A stretch of DNA of 64,000 nt, from contig JAYPWI010000021.1 of assembly GCA_038135065.1 (NCBI GenBank), forward strand, positions 1 through 64,000. Reading direction: 5' to 3'. Of this stretch, positions 32,381 to 41,240 are shown in pieces. The notes under the pieces are model-generated. The model made no database searches. It was not told the DNA's origin and saw only the letters and a list, made by a program, of their open reading frames with translations. Numbering within the stretch: the stretch's first letter is position 1; each line of letters opens with the position of its first letter. The position numbers were made by a program, and so were the translations under genes. This stretch comes from JAYPWI01 sp038135065. GTDB taxonomy: Bacteria > Actinomycetota > Acidimicrobiia > Acidimicrobiales > Poriferisodalaceae.

Positions 32381-33898
32381 TCAGCCCCACGCTCGGGCCA
32401 GGGCGCGGGGCAGCTCCTCGATCCACTGGATGAGGTCGTGTCCGCAGACCCGCTCGGTCCAGTGATGAGGGGACTGATGGAAATGGAGCCACGCAGCCCA
32501 CGCCTCTGTTGCCTGGTGGAACCCCTGCTCGAGAGTTCCGGCGCACAGATGGACGAAGGGCGCCCCCTCTGCTTCCCACCGCAGCCGTTCATCGGGCGGC
32601 ATGCCAGTGGAGAATGCGATGCAGTGGCCGAACCGTTGCCGGTGCAGGTGCCCGGTCACCAGAGAGTGGGCACCTCCGTCGGAGCACCCGAACACGGCTC
32701 GGAACTCTCGGTCGCGTGCTGCTCCAAACGTCGCCTCGGCCCAATGCGAAAGTTCGTCGACGAAGAATCGTTGGTGACGATCGAAACGTTGGTCATCGAA
32801 ACCGGGCAGGTACTCCAGGGCACGTTGGTTGCCCGTCTGGTCCATCGGCGCTGCATGGGGTGCAACCACGATCACCGGAGGAATGTGTCCAAGAGCGATA
32901 GCCGCATCGAGGCGCCGGGCGTATGGGGCGAACATGTTGCCGTCTGTGCTGTACACGACGGGGGTGTCATGTGTCGGGTCGTGGCCGGGGGGCAGGTAGA
33001 CGACCACCGGGCGGTGCTCGCGGAGGGAAGCGCTGTCGAAGCTGTGGGTGGTGAGCGACCCGAGCAGGCTGTCGTCCTCGTGCGACGGCAGTTGCTCAGG
33101 TGCTGCTGGACCTCTGAACCGGTGGTCGACGGGTCCGCGACGGCCACCGACCGGCATACCGTCTGGCCCCAACTCCCAGAAGCCGTAGCCAGCGACCATC
33201 TCGTCGAGCCGCTCGACTTTGATCTGGGCGGCGAACAGATCTGTCGGGATGCCGTCGGTGTCACTGAGGCGCCACATGGGCAGTTCGAACACGGGACCGG
33301 GCAGCAGTCCGGCCGCATCGGATCGCCAGGCAAACGTGAGCACGTCGCCATTGGCCCACGCTCCCTCGGGGTGGGCTTCCAATCCGTGCTGGATCTCCGC
33401 CGCCGACGGGTCGGTCCACACTCGTGCGAATCGCTGGCCCTGCGGGAGGGGCTCCCCTAGCCGAGCTCGGGCTCGTTCGCGGTTGCCTTGATCGGTCGAC
33501 GTCCTCAATTCTTCGAGCGAGGGCAGTCCGAATGAGGCTCGGTCCTCGTCCGTTGCTGAACCATCGAGGGGGGCCATCACCATGTCCCCCTGATGGGACA
33601 TGGTGACGGTGCCGAACCGCTGCGGTCGTCCGCCCATGAGGAGCTGCCTGTCGACGCACTGGGCCGCCAACGGGCCGGCGCCGGCGACCCCATCCTGGTG
33701 GGCGATACGGGCGAGGTGCCCGACCACGCCGATCTGTTGCGGGCCCGCCCATGCCCCGATGGCCTGAGCAGCCCGGTAGGCCTCCTCTCCCGTAGCCCGG
33801 GGAAGATCCGGGTGGTCGAGCAATGACCTGACGAGGGCGGAAGGATCGATCGTCGATGGGTCTTCGATCGCAGCGAGCAGGTCGCCCAGTGTCGTCAT
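32381..33898 (-). CDS. Putative esterase (enterochelin esterase/EstD-like alpha/beta hydrolase)
   Basis: Protein of 505 residues. The C-terminal half (from about 285) is a putative-esterase alpha/beta hydrolase: RPVVVYLPPGHDP, YSTDGNMFAPYARRLD, VVAPHAAPMDQTGN, the nucleophile elbow VFGCSDGGAHS and a terminal GHDLIQW with His. The N-terminal 280 residues lack a family I can name. They include a domain with GDVLTFAWRSDAAG and WELGPDGMPV that may be a carbohydrate-binding-like or lid region. No signal peptide is visible, so it is probably cytosolic. The gene stands alone. Confidence 0.75.
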   Translation of the reverse strand: MTTLGDLLAAIEDPSTIDPSALVRSLLDHPDLPRATGEEAYRAAQAIGAWAGPQQIGVVGHLARIAHQDGVAGAGPLAAQCVDRQLLMGGRPQRFGTVTMSHQGDMVMAPLDGSATDEDRASFGLPSLEELRTSTDQGNRERARARLGEPLPQGQRFARVWTDPSAAEIQHGLEAHPEGAWANGDVLTFAWRSDAAGLLPGPVFELPMWRLSDTDGIPTDLFAAQIKVERLDEMVAGYGFWELGPDGMPVGGRRGPVDHRFRGPAAPEQLPSHEDDSLLGSLTTHSFDSASLREHRPVVVYLPPGHDPTHDTPVVYSTDGNMFAPYARRLDAAIALGHIPPVIVVAPHAAPMDQTGNQRALEYLPGFDDQRFDRHQRFFVDELSHWAEATFGAARDREFRAVFGCSDGGAHSLVTGHLHRQRFGHCIAFSTGMPPDERLRWEAEGAPFVHLCAGTLEQGFHQATEAWAAWLHFHQSPHHWTERVCGHDLIQWIEELPRALARAWG

Positions 33899-33993
33899 TC
33901 GTGCCCCCGAGGCCCTCGGCCCATCCCCTCACGCTAGTGGCCGAAGCTTTCCCGATGGGGACTCCTCGGGCGGCCCGACCGCAACGGAATGAC

Positions 33994-33999
33994 TAGGGT
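33994..33999 (+). promoter_or_regulatory. Possible -10 box for the crotonase at 34057
   Basis: TAGGGT is placed so that transcription would begin near 34006. This argues against translation from the upstream in-frame GTG at 34003 and for a start at 34045 or 34057. Confidence 0.35.
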
Positions 34000-34056
34000 C
34001 GTGTGGCGAACAGCCCTGGTGCGGCAGCGCCGGTGCATCGACCGATGAGGAGCAAT

Positions 34057-34833
34057 GTGTCCGAGGACCTGGTACTGACCGAGCAGCACGGACACGTGCT
34101 GCTGATGACTCTCAACCGTCCCGACGATATGAATGCCTTCAATACACCGCTGGCTCAGGCCCTTGGCGACACCCTCGAAGCGTTCGACGCCAATCCCGAA
34201 CTGCGGGTCGGCGTGCTCACCGGAGCCGGGCGCGGGTTCAGCGCCGGAATGGACCTGAAGCAGTTTGCCTCGGGAGGGCTCGGCGGGATGCCCAACGTGG
34301 GTGATCGCGGCTTCGGCGGCATCGCCGAACGCAGTTGCGCAAAGCCGTTGATCGCCGCCGTGGAAGGCTTTGCCCTGGCCGGAGGCCTCGAGGTGGCCCT
34401 CTCCTGTGACCTCATCGTGGCGGCCGAAGGCACACGGTTGGGTATTCCCGAGGTGGGAGTCGGCTTGTTTGCCGGGGCCGGCGCCTTGGTACGTCTACCG
34501 CGCCAGCTGCCCTACTCGATCGCCATGGAGATGGCCCTGACCGCTGATCCGATCACTGCGGAGACTGCGCTGCAGCATGGCATGGTGAACCGGGTGGTTC
34601 CGCGGGGCGAAACGGTCGCAACCGCCATGGCACTGGCCGAGCGCATCGCCCGCAACGCACCGAAGGGGGTGCGGGCCTCGAAATTGCTCTTGAAGAACGT
34701 TCTCGGCGTGGCCGAAGAAGACTTCTGGGCATTCCAACAACCCGTGCTCGAAGAGGTGTTCGGCTCCGAGGATGCCATCGAAGGGGCTACTGCGTTTGCC
34801 GAGAAACGGGATCCTCTCTGGCAGGATCGCTGA
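34057..34833 (+). CDS. Enoyl-CoA hydratase/isomerase family protein
   Basis: Crotonase of about 258 residues with MTLNRPDDMNAFNTPL, GRGFSAGMDLKQFASGG, GFALAGGLEVALSCD (first catalytic Glu kept) and LGIPEVGVGLFAGAGAL (second Glu kept). It is therefore a candidate active hydratase or isomerase. The start is uncertain: GTG 34057 has AGGAG close upstream, ATG 34045 and GTG 34003 are in frame too. The downstream methyltransferase begins 3 nt after the stop, so both are in one transcript. Confidence 0.87.
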   Translation: MSEDLVLTEQHGHVLLMTLNRPDDMNAFNTPLAQALGDTLEAFDANPELRVGVLTGAGRGFSAGMDLKQFASGGLGGMPNVGDRGFGGIAERSCAKPLIAAVEGFALAGGLEVALSCDLIVAAEGTRLGIPEVGVGLFAGAGALVRLPRQLPYSIAMEMALTADPITAETALQHGMVNRVVPRGETVATAMALAERIARNAPKGVRASKLLLKNVLGVAEEDFWAFQQPVLEEVFGSEDAIEGATAFAEKRDPLWQDR

Positions 34834-34836
34834 TCG

Positions 34837-35451
34837 GTGTCCCGCTGGGCCCGAAGGGACGATGTGCCCCGGGGCGCGGCCTACGACGCACGTTGGGAGC
34901 GCCTTGCCGCGGCTGGCGAATCCATCCACGGTGAGGCCGATCTGATATCGGGCTACGGCCCGAGGTCGGTGTTGGACGCAGGCTGTGGCACAGGTCGGGT
35001 GGCCATCGAGTTAGCGAATCGCGGGGTGGACGTGGTGGGCGTCGACCTCGACGAGGCCATGCTGGCCAGTGCTCGGCACAAACGCCCAGACCTCGAGTGG
35101 CTCCATGCCGACCTGCGGACCGTAGAGGTCCGAGGTGCCGACCGCCGAGCACGTCAGTTCGACGTGGTGGCCCTGCCCGGCAACGTGATGATTTTCCTCG
35201 AACCGGGGAGCGAGGCCGAGGTGGTGGTCAACCTGGCTCGACATCTCGCTGCAGGTGGACGACTTGTCGCCGGCTTCGAGCTGCGAGCGACAGGCCTCGG
35301 CCTCGAGCAGTTCAACGCAATGTGCCGTCGCGCCGGGTTGACGGCGGAATCGACCTGGTCGACGTGGGATCGCCAGCCCTACGCCGGGGGTGGCTATGCG
35401 GTCAGCGTGTTCCGGTCGAGCGGATCAGAGCCGGAGCCGCTCAGTCGCTGA
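34837..35451 (+). CDS. Class I SAM-dependent methyltransferase
   Basis: Protein of 204 residues with a complete SAM-binding fold: motif I SVLDAGCGTGRVAIEL (about 48-63), acidic loop GVDLDEAMLA, motif II LHADLRTVE, and DVVALPGNVMIFLEPG. Methyl acceptor unknown. It starts with GTG 3 nt after the crotonase stop, and its 3' end overlaps the convergent small gene by 11 nt. Confidence 0.87.
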   Translation: MSRWARRDDVPRGAAYDARWERLAAAGESIHGEADLISGYGPRSVLDAGCGTGRVAIELANRGVDVVGVDLDEAMLASARHKRPDLEWLHADLRTVEVRGADRRARQFDVVALPGNVMIFLEPGSEAEVVVNLARHLAAGGRLVAGFELRATGLGLEQFNAMCRRAGLTAESTWSTWDRQPYAGGGYAVSVFRSSGSEPEPLSR

Positions 35452-35746
35452 GGCGGGCGAGCAGCTCGAACTTGCGTTCCTCGTACTCGTCGAAGTCGAT
35501 CTCGTCGTTGTCGAACTGGGTCTGGACCTGCTCGACCAGGCTGAGGAGCTCGGCGGGGGAGATCTCGTCGCCGAGTTGGTCTGCCCAGGAGTCGCCACTG
35601 TCGGTGGTGGGTGCCGGAGAGGGGTCATCCTGTGGGATTTCTCCAGGGAGCGCCTTGCCCATGCGCTTTGCCCGTTTTGCCTCTGCCTTGGACTTCTTTG
35701 CGCGGTCCCTCTGGAGTTTTTCGAAGGTCGTACGACTACCGGCCAT
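35441..35746 (-). CDS. Small charged protein with SHOCT-like C-terminus
   Basis: Protein of 101 residues. The first 32 are very basic (TFEKLQRDRAKKSKAEAKRA) and probably helical or nucleic-acid-binding. The last 25 (NDEIDFDEYEERKFELLARL) resemble a SHOCT motif. I recognise no catalytic residue. The ATG at 35746 has GGGAG 5 nt upstream; an in-frame start 7 codons earlier is less likely. It overlaps the methyltransferase end-to-end by 11 nt. Function unknown. Confidence 0.75.
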   Translation of the reverse strand: MAGSRTTFEKLQRDRAKKSKAEAKRAKRMGKALPGEIPQDDPSPAPTTDSGDSWADQLGDEISPAELLSLVEQVQTQFDNDEIDFDEYEERKFELLARLSD

Positions 35747-35835
35747 GGAAACTCCCTGGGTGGACAATCAGGTGCGCGCCAAAGGGGGGCTTTGACGAGC
35801 CATTCATGTTAGCGGCTCAGACGGCCGTTGTGTGG

Positions 35836-37959
35836 TCACCCGTAGCGCAGTACGAGTGGCAGCACGGCACCGGTGTCGGCGGATCGGAGCAGAGCACCTG
35901 CGACGGTCAGGGTCCAGCGGCTGAGTGCGACATCGTCGACCAACAGGACGGGACCCTGCCGAGTCTCGGGGGAGGGAAGCCCGCTGGGCAGCAGGTCCAG
36001 ACGACCCCACAGATTCGCTACCTGGTGGGCACTGTTGGCCTGGTCGCTCTGGAAGCCAGCTGTGCCGGTCGGATCACTCCACTGGAGGGCCGGGTGGACG
36101 GGGAGCTTCCCGATCTCACCCAGACGCTCGGCGACGCGTTCGATCAGAAGTGGTCGACGCCGCGAGGGCATCGGGCAGATCCAGGTTGGTCGATCAGGCC
36201 ATTCCCATCGCCGGAGAACGGACAGGAGGCCACGAATGACGGCGGCGAAGGCATCCGGGTCGTCCTGCCCACTCAGCAGTATTGACACCGGGGCCTCCCA
36301 GGCGGCATCGCCGCCCCGGCACAGGGCGCGCCCCATCCTGTTCTGACGGTCGGGTGTGATGTTGCCCCGGGGCTCGTCGAGTCCTGCCGGCCATCGTCGT
36401 CGGGGCTCTAGCCCGATGTCGGCGCCGTGGAGGTGGGCGGCCGCTCGCTCCACCAACTCGGAGGGTGGATGTGGCCAGGTGAGATCGGTGCAGTGATCGC
36501 ACCGTCCACAGGGCTGGCCGTGGTCGTCGAGAACTTCCCTCAGGTAGAGGAGTCGGCATCGTGGGGTCGTGACGAAGCCGAGCATCTGATCTGCCTCTGC
36601 CGTGCGCATGGCGTGTAGACGCGCGGCGAGTTCTTCGGGGTACTCCCACTCCCCGGGGACGGCTTGCCAGCCCTTCGGCGTGCGGGTCACTGCGCCGCGG
36701 GCGTCGAGCACGGTGAGGAGCGTCGTCAGGCGAGAACTGCTGATGTTGACTCGTGACTCGAGCCGCGGTCTGGTCACCGGGCGTCCGTGCGCCAATTGGG
36801 CGAGCACGGCTTCGCAGAGGTCTTTCGGTGGAAGGGCCACCGTTTCGAACCACTTCCAGATCTGGCGATCGTGGGGCCGCGGGTAGGCGATCACGTCAGC
36901 TCGGGCCAACGCTCGTCCCGCCCGGCCGATCTGCTGGTAGTAGCTGACTGGGCTGGGAGGTAGGCCGAGATGGATGCAGAACCCGAGGTCCGGTTTGTCG
37001 TACCCCATGCCCAAAGAGCTGGTGGCAACCAGCGCTGTCAGCTCGTTGGACCGCAACCGATCTTCCAATTCCTCTCTGACAGTCGGGTCGGTGGTTCCGG
37101 TGTAGGCGGCAACGTCGAGACCCTGACCGACGAGGAATGCAGCCAGGCGCTCGGCGTCGTTGATCGTGAGGGTGTAGACGATGCCCGATCCGGTCAGGCG
37201 GGGGATCAGGTCAGCGATCGAGGCCCAACGCTCGACCTCCGTCGGTAGCTCCACCACCGACAGGGCGAGGGAGGGTCGATCGAGGGTGGTGCGGATCAGT
37301 TCGGTGTGCTGTCCGAGTTGGCTGGCGACGTCGAGGGCGACCCGCTCATTGGCGGTCGCCGTGGTTGCCAGCACAGGTGCCCAGGGCGGCATCTCGTCGA
37401 GCAGGGGGCGGAGGCGGAGGTAATCGGGTCGGAAATCGTGGCCCCAATCGCTGATGCAATGGGCCTCGTCGCACACCAGCGCGAAGGGTCGCGACAACAG
37501 GGTTGTGAAGACGCGCTCGCGAAAGCCCTGGTTGTTGAGACGTTCTGGTGCGACGATCAACAGGTCGACCTCGTCTGCGGCGAGCTGGGTCTCGATACCT
37601 TCCCATTCGTCGGTGTTTGCGCTGTTGACGCTGTGGGCGCGCAGTCCCAGGCCGCGGGCGGCCGCCACTTGGTCGCGCATGAGGGCCAGCAACGGTGAGA
37701 CCACCAGGGTGGGTCCCCACCCACGGGTGCGCAACATCTTCGTTGCGCTGAAGTACACCGCTGACTTACCGAACCCGGTTCGCGCAACCAGAAGGGTCCT
37801 ACGGCCCCGCACGACCAGGGCGTGGATCGCGGCAACCTGTTCGGGTCTGGGGAACGAATCGGGACCAGCTAGCTGCTGGATGTGCAGCGCAAGTTCTCGT
37901 TCGGCTTCCGCAGCGGTTGGTCGCGCTGGCTCCCTCACCGGGGTCGAGGCCGGGGGCAA
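35836..37959 (-). CDS. RecQ-family ATP-dependent DNA helicase with C-terminal phosphoribosyltransferase-like domain
   Basis: 3'-5' DNA helicase of 707 residues. Walker A is ARTGFGKSAVY (about 59), motif II DEAHCISDWGHDFRPDYLRL (about 165), motif III LATTATAN, and motif VI QQIGRAGRA. The RecQ zinc cysteines are in RCRLLYLREV...CGRCDHC (about 465-490). Residues beyond about 560 do not look like HRDC. They end with GPVLLVDDVALSRWTLTVAG, a PRPP-binding-loop-like motif of phosphoribosyltransferases. The combination occurs in actinobacterial RecQ proteins. The start is a TTG at 37959, and a TAGCGT box lies 15 nt upstream. Confidence 0.9.
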   Translation of the reverse strand: MPPASTPVREPARPTAAEAERELALHIQQLAGPDSFPRPEQVAAIHALVVRGRRTLLVARTGFGKSAVYFSATKMLRTRGWGPTLVVSPLLALMRDQVAAARGLGLRAHSVNSANTDEWEGIETQLAADEVDLLIVAPERLNNQGFRERVFTTLLSRPFALVCDEAHCISDWGHDFRPDYLRLRPLLDEMPPWAPVLATTATANERVALDVASQLGQHTELIRTTLDRPSLALSVVELPTEVERWASIADLIPRLTGSGIVYTLTINDAERLAAFLVGQGLDVAAYTGTTDPTVREELEDRLRSNELTALVATSSLGMGYDKPDLGFCIHLGLPPSPVSYYQQIGRAGRALARADVIAYPRPHDRQIWKWFETVALPPKDLCEAVLAQLAHGRPVTRPRLESRVNISSSRLTTLLTVLDARGAVTRTPKGWQAVPGEWEYPEELAARLHAMRTAEADQMLGFVTTPRCRLLYLREVLDDHGQPCGRCDHCTDLTWPHPPSELVERAAAHLHGADIGLEPRRRWPAGLDEPRGNITPDRQNRMGRALCRGGDAAWEAPVSILLSGQDDPDAFAAVIRGLLSVLRRWEWPDRPTWICPMPSRRRPLLIERVAERLGEIGKLPVHPALQWSDPTGTAGFQSDQANSAHQVANLWGRLDLLPSGLPSPETRQGPVLLVDDVALSRWTLTVAGALLRSADTGAVLPLVLRYG

Positions 37960-37977
37960 CCGTCCATAGCCGGAACG

Positions 37978-40329
37978 CTAACCGCTCTTCAGGCTGTCTC
38001 CTGTCGGTGCGTCCGATCGATCTGCCGCCCCGAGGGCCGTGACGCGCTGGACGTAAGCGATCAGCTCGTCTCGTGCCAGAGGGGCTGTGTAGTAGTAGCC
38101 CTGGGCGATGTCGCATCCCATCGTCTCGAGGAGGGACGCTGCTTCGGCGGTCTCCACTCCTTCGGCGACGGTCGTGAGGCCGAGGGACTGCACCAGCTCG
38201 ATCATATTCTTGAGCAGAATCCGATCCGTCGGCTCCTGTGCCTCGGGGGACACGAATGCCCGGTCGATCTTCACCCCGTCGACGGGCAACGCTCTGAGCC
38301 GAGCGAACGAGGAGTGGCCGGTGCCGAAGTCGTCGATCCAGGTGCGGATCCCGAGGCGCGACAGGGCATCCACCGTTTCGAGCGCCGCTCCCTGGTCCTC
38401 CATGATCGTGTTTTCGGTGATCTCGAGGATCAAACGCTCGGGTCGCACGCCGGTGTGCTCGAGCAAGGACCCGAGCCATTCGACGAGATCGGGCTCGTAG
38501 AGATTGCGGATCGAGACATTGACGGTCACGTCGATGTCATGGCCGCAGCGGGCCATGTGTCGCTGGTCGTCGAGTGCCTGACGGAGAATGTGCCGGGTCA
38601 GCAGCTTCATATGGCCGGTGATCTCGGCAATCTCGATGAAGGTCGTCGGGGGGATCGGGCCGCGGGTGGGATGGTGCCAGCGGGCCAGCACTTCGCTTGC
38701 CCGCACGGCACCCGAACCCACGTCGATCAGTGGTTGGTGCACCACGGTCAGGTCACCCATCTCGATCGCTCGCTCGAAATCTGCGATCAACTGCAGTCGG
38801 TCTTCGCCGAAGTCGTCGATGGAGGCTGCGTAGCGTTCCACCCCTGACCCACGCCGTTTCGCGTGGTACATGGCAACGTCTGCGCAGCGAACCAGTTCGC
38901 TCGCCGAATTCGCATCGCTCGGATAGCAGGCCACCCCGATGCTGGCCCCGACCCGCAGCCGAATGCCACCGATGACGGCGGGTGCCATGATCGACTCGCC
39001 GATGGTCGCTGCCCGGTCGTGTGCTGCGTCCCCTGGCATTCCATCGAGAATGACGGCGAACTCGTCACCACCGAGTCGGGCGACCAGGTCCGTGGTCCGG
39101 CATCGTCCGGCGACCCTTCGGCCGACGGTGCGGAGGAGTTGATCGCCTGTTTCGTGGCCCAGGGAGTCGTTGACCTCCTTGAACTCGTCGAGGTCGATGA
39201 GCAGGACGGAAATGGGGCCGCTGCTGGAGTTGCCGAGCCGCCGTTCCAACTCGTCGACGAAGGCCCGCCGATTGGGAAGGCCGGTCAAGTGGTCCTGCCG
39301 AGCCTGAGTTTCCAGGCGCTGGCTCGCCTTCACCCGTTCGGTTACGTCGAGGAAGGCGATGCTCACGGTTTCGTCGCCCAGGGACTGCACCGTGGTTTGG
39401 TACACGCGCTCGTCGGGTCCGTGGAACTCCGTGCCGGACATCCGTGACGGATCCTGGAGTACCGAGTGCAGGAGTGAAGCGATGCTCGCGGCGGTAGTCG
39501 TCAACCGCTCGAGTGGCTGCCCGACCATCGAGGGGTCGATGCCCAGCAGATCGCCAGCCTGGTGGTTGAGCGCTGCCAGTCGGGCCCCGTCGGGCTCCCG
39601 AGCGATGAGGAGCTGGGCGACCGGACTGGACGCTGCCAGTTGACCGAAGGCGTGTGCGCGTTGTTCGGCGTCGTGCTGCGCGGTCCGGTCGATGAGCACG
39701 CCGACTCGCCGAAGGCGCTTGCCCGTTCGATCGTGTGTCCACGTCGTACGGTTCTCCATCCACAGCCAGGTTCCGTTGTCGTGCAGGACACGGATCAGAG
39801 CGGGTCGTCCGTCATCGGCTGCGTTGGCTGCTCTCAGAGCGGGAAGGTCATCGGGGTGGACCCGGCTTGTTGCAAAGTGCGGTCGGCGCCATTCGGCGAC
39901 CGGGTACCCGAGTATCCGCTCCGCCGAGGGTGACACGTCGAGTGACCACGAAGCGCCGTCGAGTTCCTCCCACAACACCGCATGTACGTCTCGAGCGGTC
40001 AGACGTAGACGGTCGACGTCTCTGTCTCTAGCGAGCCTGGTCCGAACGGCCAGCACTACGACGGTGACGGCGACGAGTCCTGTCGCTCCGGCAAAGGGTG
40101 TTCGAAGCTCGGGACGATGCAGGAGCGTCCCGGCGAGGCTGGCCAGCATGACGAGCAGGGTCATGGTGGCGTGGTCGGGGGGCATCCGGATCGACAGCGC
40201 TATGAGCAGACCGCCGAAGGTGAACAGCCAGATCGGCGGTGCGTCGGCGATGGTGAGGGCGGCAATGAGGACGAATGCCCCACTCAAGCCGAACCGCTGT
40301 ACTGCCTTCACCCTGATCTGATCGGTCAC
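37978..40329 (-). CDS. Membrane-anchored PAS-GGDEF-EAL protein (cyclic di-GMP turnover)
   Basis: Signalling protein of about 783 residues. Residues 10-105 hold three hydrophobic segments (for example FVLIAALTIADAPPIWLFTF). A PAS-like region follows (SWSLDVSPSAERILGYPVAE, HPDDLPALR), with a second PAS-like part (AASSPVAQLLIAREPDG). GGDEF domain: LTGLPNRRAFVDELERRL, LIDLDEFKEVND and an intact RLGGDEFAVI. EAL domain: RASEVLARWHHP (EVL variant), NVSIRNL, ITENTIMED, IDDFGTGHSSF and GVKIDRAF, AEGVE. Metal ligands look kept, so both cyclase and phosphodiesterase activity are possible. The GTG at 40329 is 24 nt from the divergent crotonase; the start is uncertain. Confidence 0.87.
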   Translation of the reverse strand: MTDQIRVKAVQRFGLSGAFVLIAALTIADAPPIWLFTFGGLLIALSIRMPPDHATMTLLVMLASLAGTLLHRPELRTPFAGATGLVAVTVVVLAVRTRLARDRDVDRLRLTARDVHAVLWEELDGASWSLDVSPSAERILGYPVAEWRRPHFATSRVHPDDLPALRAANAADDGRPALIRVLHDNGTWLWMENRTTWTHDRTGKRLRRVGVLIDRTAQHDAEQRAHAFGQLAASSPVAQLLIAREPDGARLAALNHQAGDLLGIDPSMVGQPLERLTTTAASIASLLHSVLQDPSRMSGTEFHGPDERVYQTTVQSLGDETVSIAFLDVTERVKASQRLETQARQDHLTGLPNRRAFVDELERRLGNSSSGPISVLLIDLDEFKEVNDSLGHETGDQLLRTVGRRVAGRCRTTDLVARLGGDEFAVILDGMPGDAAHDRAATIGESIMAPAVIGGIRLRVGASIGVACYPSDANSASELVRCADVAMYHAKRRGSGVERYAASIDDFGEDRLQLIADFERAIEMGDLTVVHQPLIDVGSGAVRASEVLARWHHPTRGPIPPTTFIEIAEITGHMKLLTRHILRQALDDQRHMARCGHDIDVTVNVSIRNLYEPDLVEWLGSLLEHTGVRPERLILEITENTIMEDQGAALETVDALSRLGIRTWIDDFGTGHSSFARLRALPVDGVKIDRAFVSPEAQEPTDRILLKNMIELVQSLGLTTVAEGVETAEAASLLETMGCDIAQGYYYTAPLARDELIAYVQRVTALGAADRSDAPTGDSLKSG

Positions 40330-40353
40330 AATGGGGTGGTACTGAGGAGGGAC

Positions 40354-41106
40354 ATGGCTGACTTCGACGAGATCGAGCTCGGAATCGAGGGTGCGGTAGG
40401 GACCATCACCATGCGGCGGCCCGATGCGCTGAATGCGATTACGCCCCGCATGCTGGCCGAGTTGAACGAAGCGGCCGAGAGGGTCGAGGCCGACGACGCA
40501 GTGCGTTTCGTGGTGTTGACCGGCGAGGGCCGTGCGTTCTCGGCCGGCGTCGACCTCAAGGCACTCGGACAGCGTGAGCTGATCGATGGCAAGGTCGGCG
40601 ACATTCTCGACGTTCCGGCTCGGCGGCTGACCCGATCGCTCAGCTCCATGAACAAGGTGACGATTGCGAAGGTCAACGGCTTTTGTTTCACCGGTGCCCT
40701 CGAGCTGGCAATGGCCTGCGACCTGATGGTCGTTGCCGCCGAGGCCCGGCTCGGAGATACCCATGCCCGGTTCGGGCTTCGGCCAACGTGGGGACTCAGC
40801 CAGCGGCTGCCGGCCCTCGTCGGGCTGCAACGTTCCCGGCTGCTGTCCCTGACCGCCCGCACGTTCACCGGGGAGGACGCCGCGGCCTGGGGACTCGCTG
40901 CCGCAGCGGTGCCGGTGGCCGAGCTGGATGATGCTGTCGAGGGCCTGATTGCCGAGATGATGCCCAATTCCCAGGAGTCGTTCGCCGCCTACAAGGACCT
41001 CTATCGGGCGGCCAGAAGGCTCGGCATCGACGAGGGCTTGGCCTACGAGGCGGAGACCGATTACTCGTTCTCCGACACTGCTGAGCGGCTGGCCGACTTC
41101 CGCTGA
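40354..41106 (+). CDS. Enoyl-CoA hydratase/isomerase family protein
   Basis: Crotonase of 250 residues with ITMRRPDALNAITPRML, GRAFSAGVDLKALG, TGALELAMACD (first Glu kept) and GDTHARFGLRPTWGLSQRLP, where the second Glu is replaced. It is the same subtype as the protein at 2940-3680 (TGALELA plus DTH and PTWG), so the two may be related paralogues. The ATG at 40354 has GAGGAGG upstream. It is divergent from the cyclic di-GMP gene. Confidence 0.87.
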   Translation: MADFDEIELGIEGAVGTITMRRPDALNAITPRMLAELNEAAERVEADDAVRFVVLTGEGRAFSAGVDLKALGQRELIDGKVGDILDVPARRLTRSLSSMNKVTIAKVNGFCFTGALELAMACDLMVVAAEARLGDTHARFGLRPTWGLSQRLPALVGLQRSRLLSLTARTFTGEDAAAWGLAAAAVPVAELDDAVEGLIAEMMPNSQESFAAYKDLYRAARRLGIDEGLAYEAETDYSFSDTAERLADFR

Positions 41107-41108
41107 CG

Positions 41109-41143
41109 CGCTGCGGTCGGCGCCGTTCGGTGCATCCGCAGCG
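41109..41143. terminator. Hairpin between convergent genes
   Basis: CGCTGCGG (41109-41116) and CCGCAGCG (41136-41143) form an 8-bp perfect stem with a 19-nt loop, 3 nt after the crotonase stop and facing the amidohydrolase end at 41241. There is no U-tract, so it would be a weak or factor-assisted terminator. The remaining 97 nt to 41241 show nothing else. Confidence 0.35.
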
Positions 41144-41240
41144 TAATCATCCCCCTGTATCGCCGCTTGGCCTAGCGCCCGGTGTGCGCGGCGACGGCAT
41201 CCAGCTGTCGCTGGGTCCGGTCATCGGGTGGGCCGGGTGG

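Noticed and set aside
37978..40830. A 950-codon version of the GGDEF/EAL gene
   Set aside because: The extra N-terminal 167 codons are antisense to the crotonase at 40354. Homology and hydrophobic segments begin just after the GTG at 40329.
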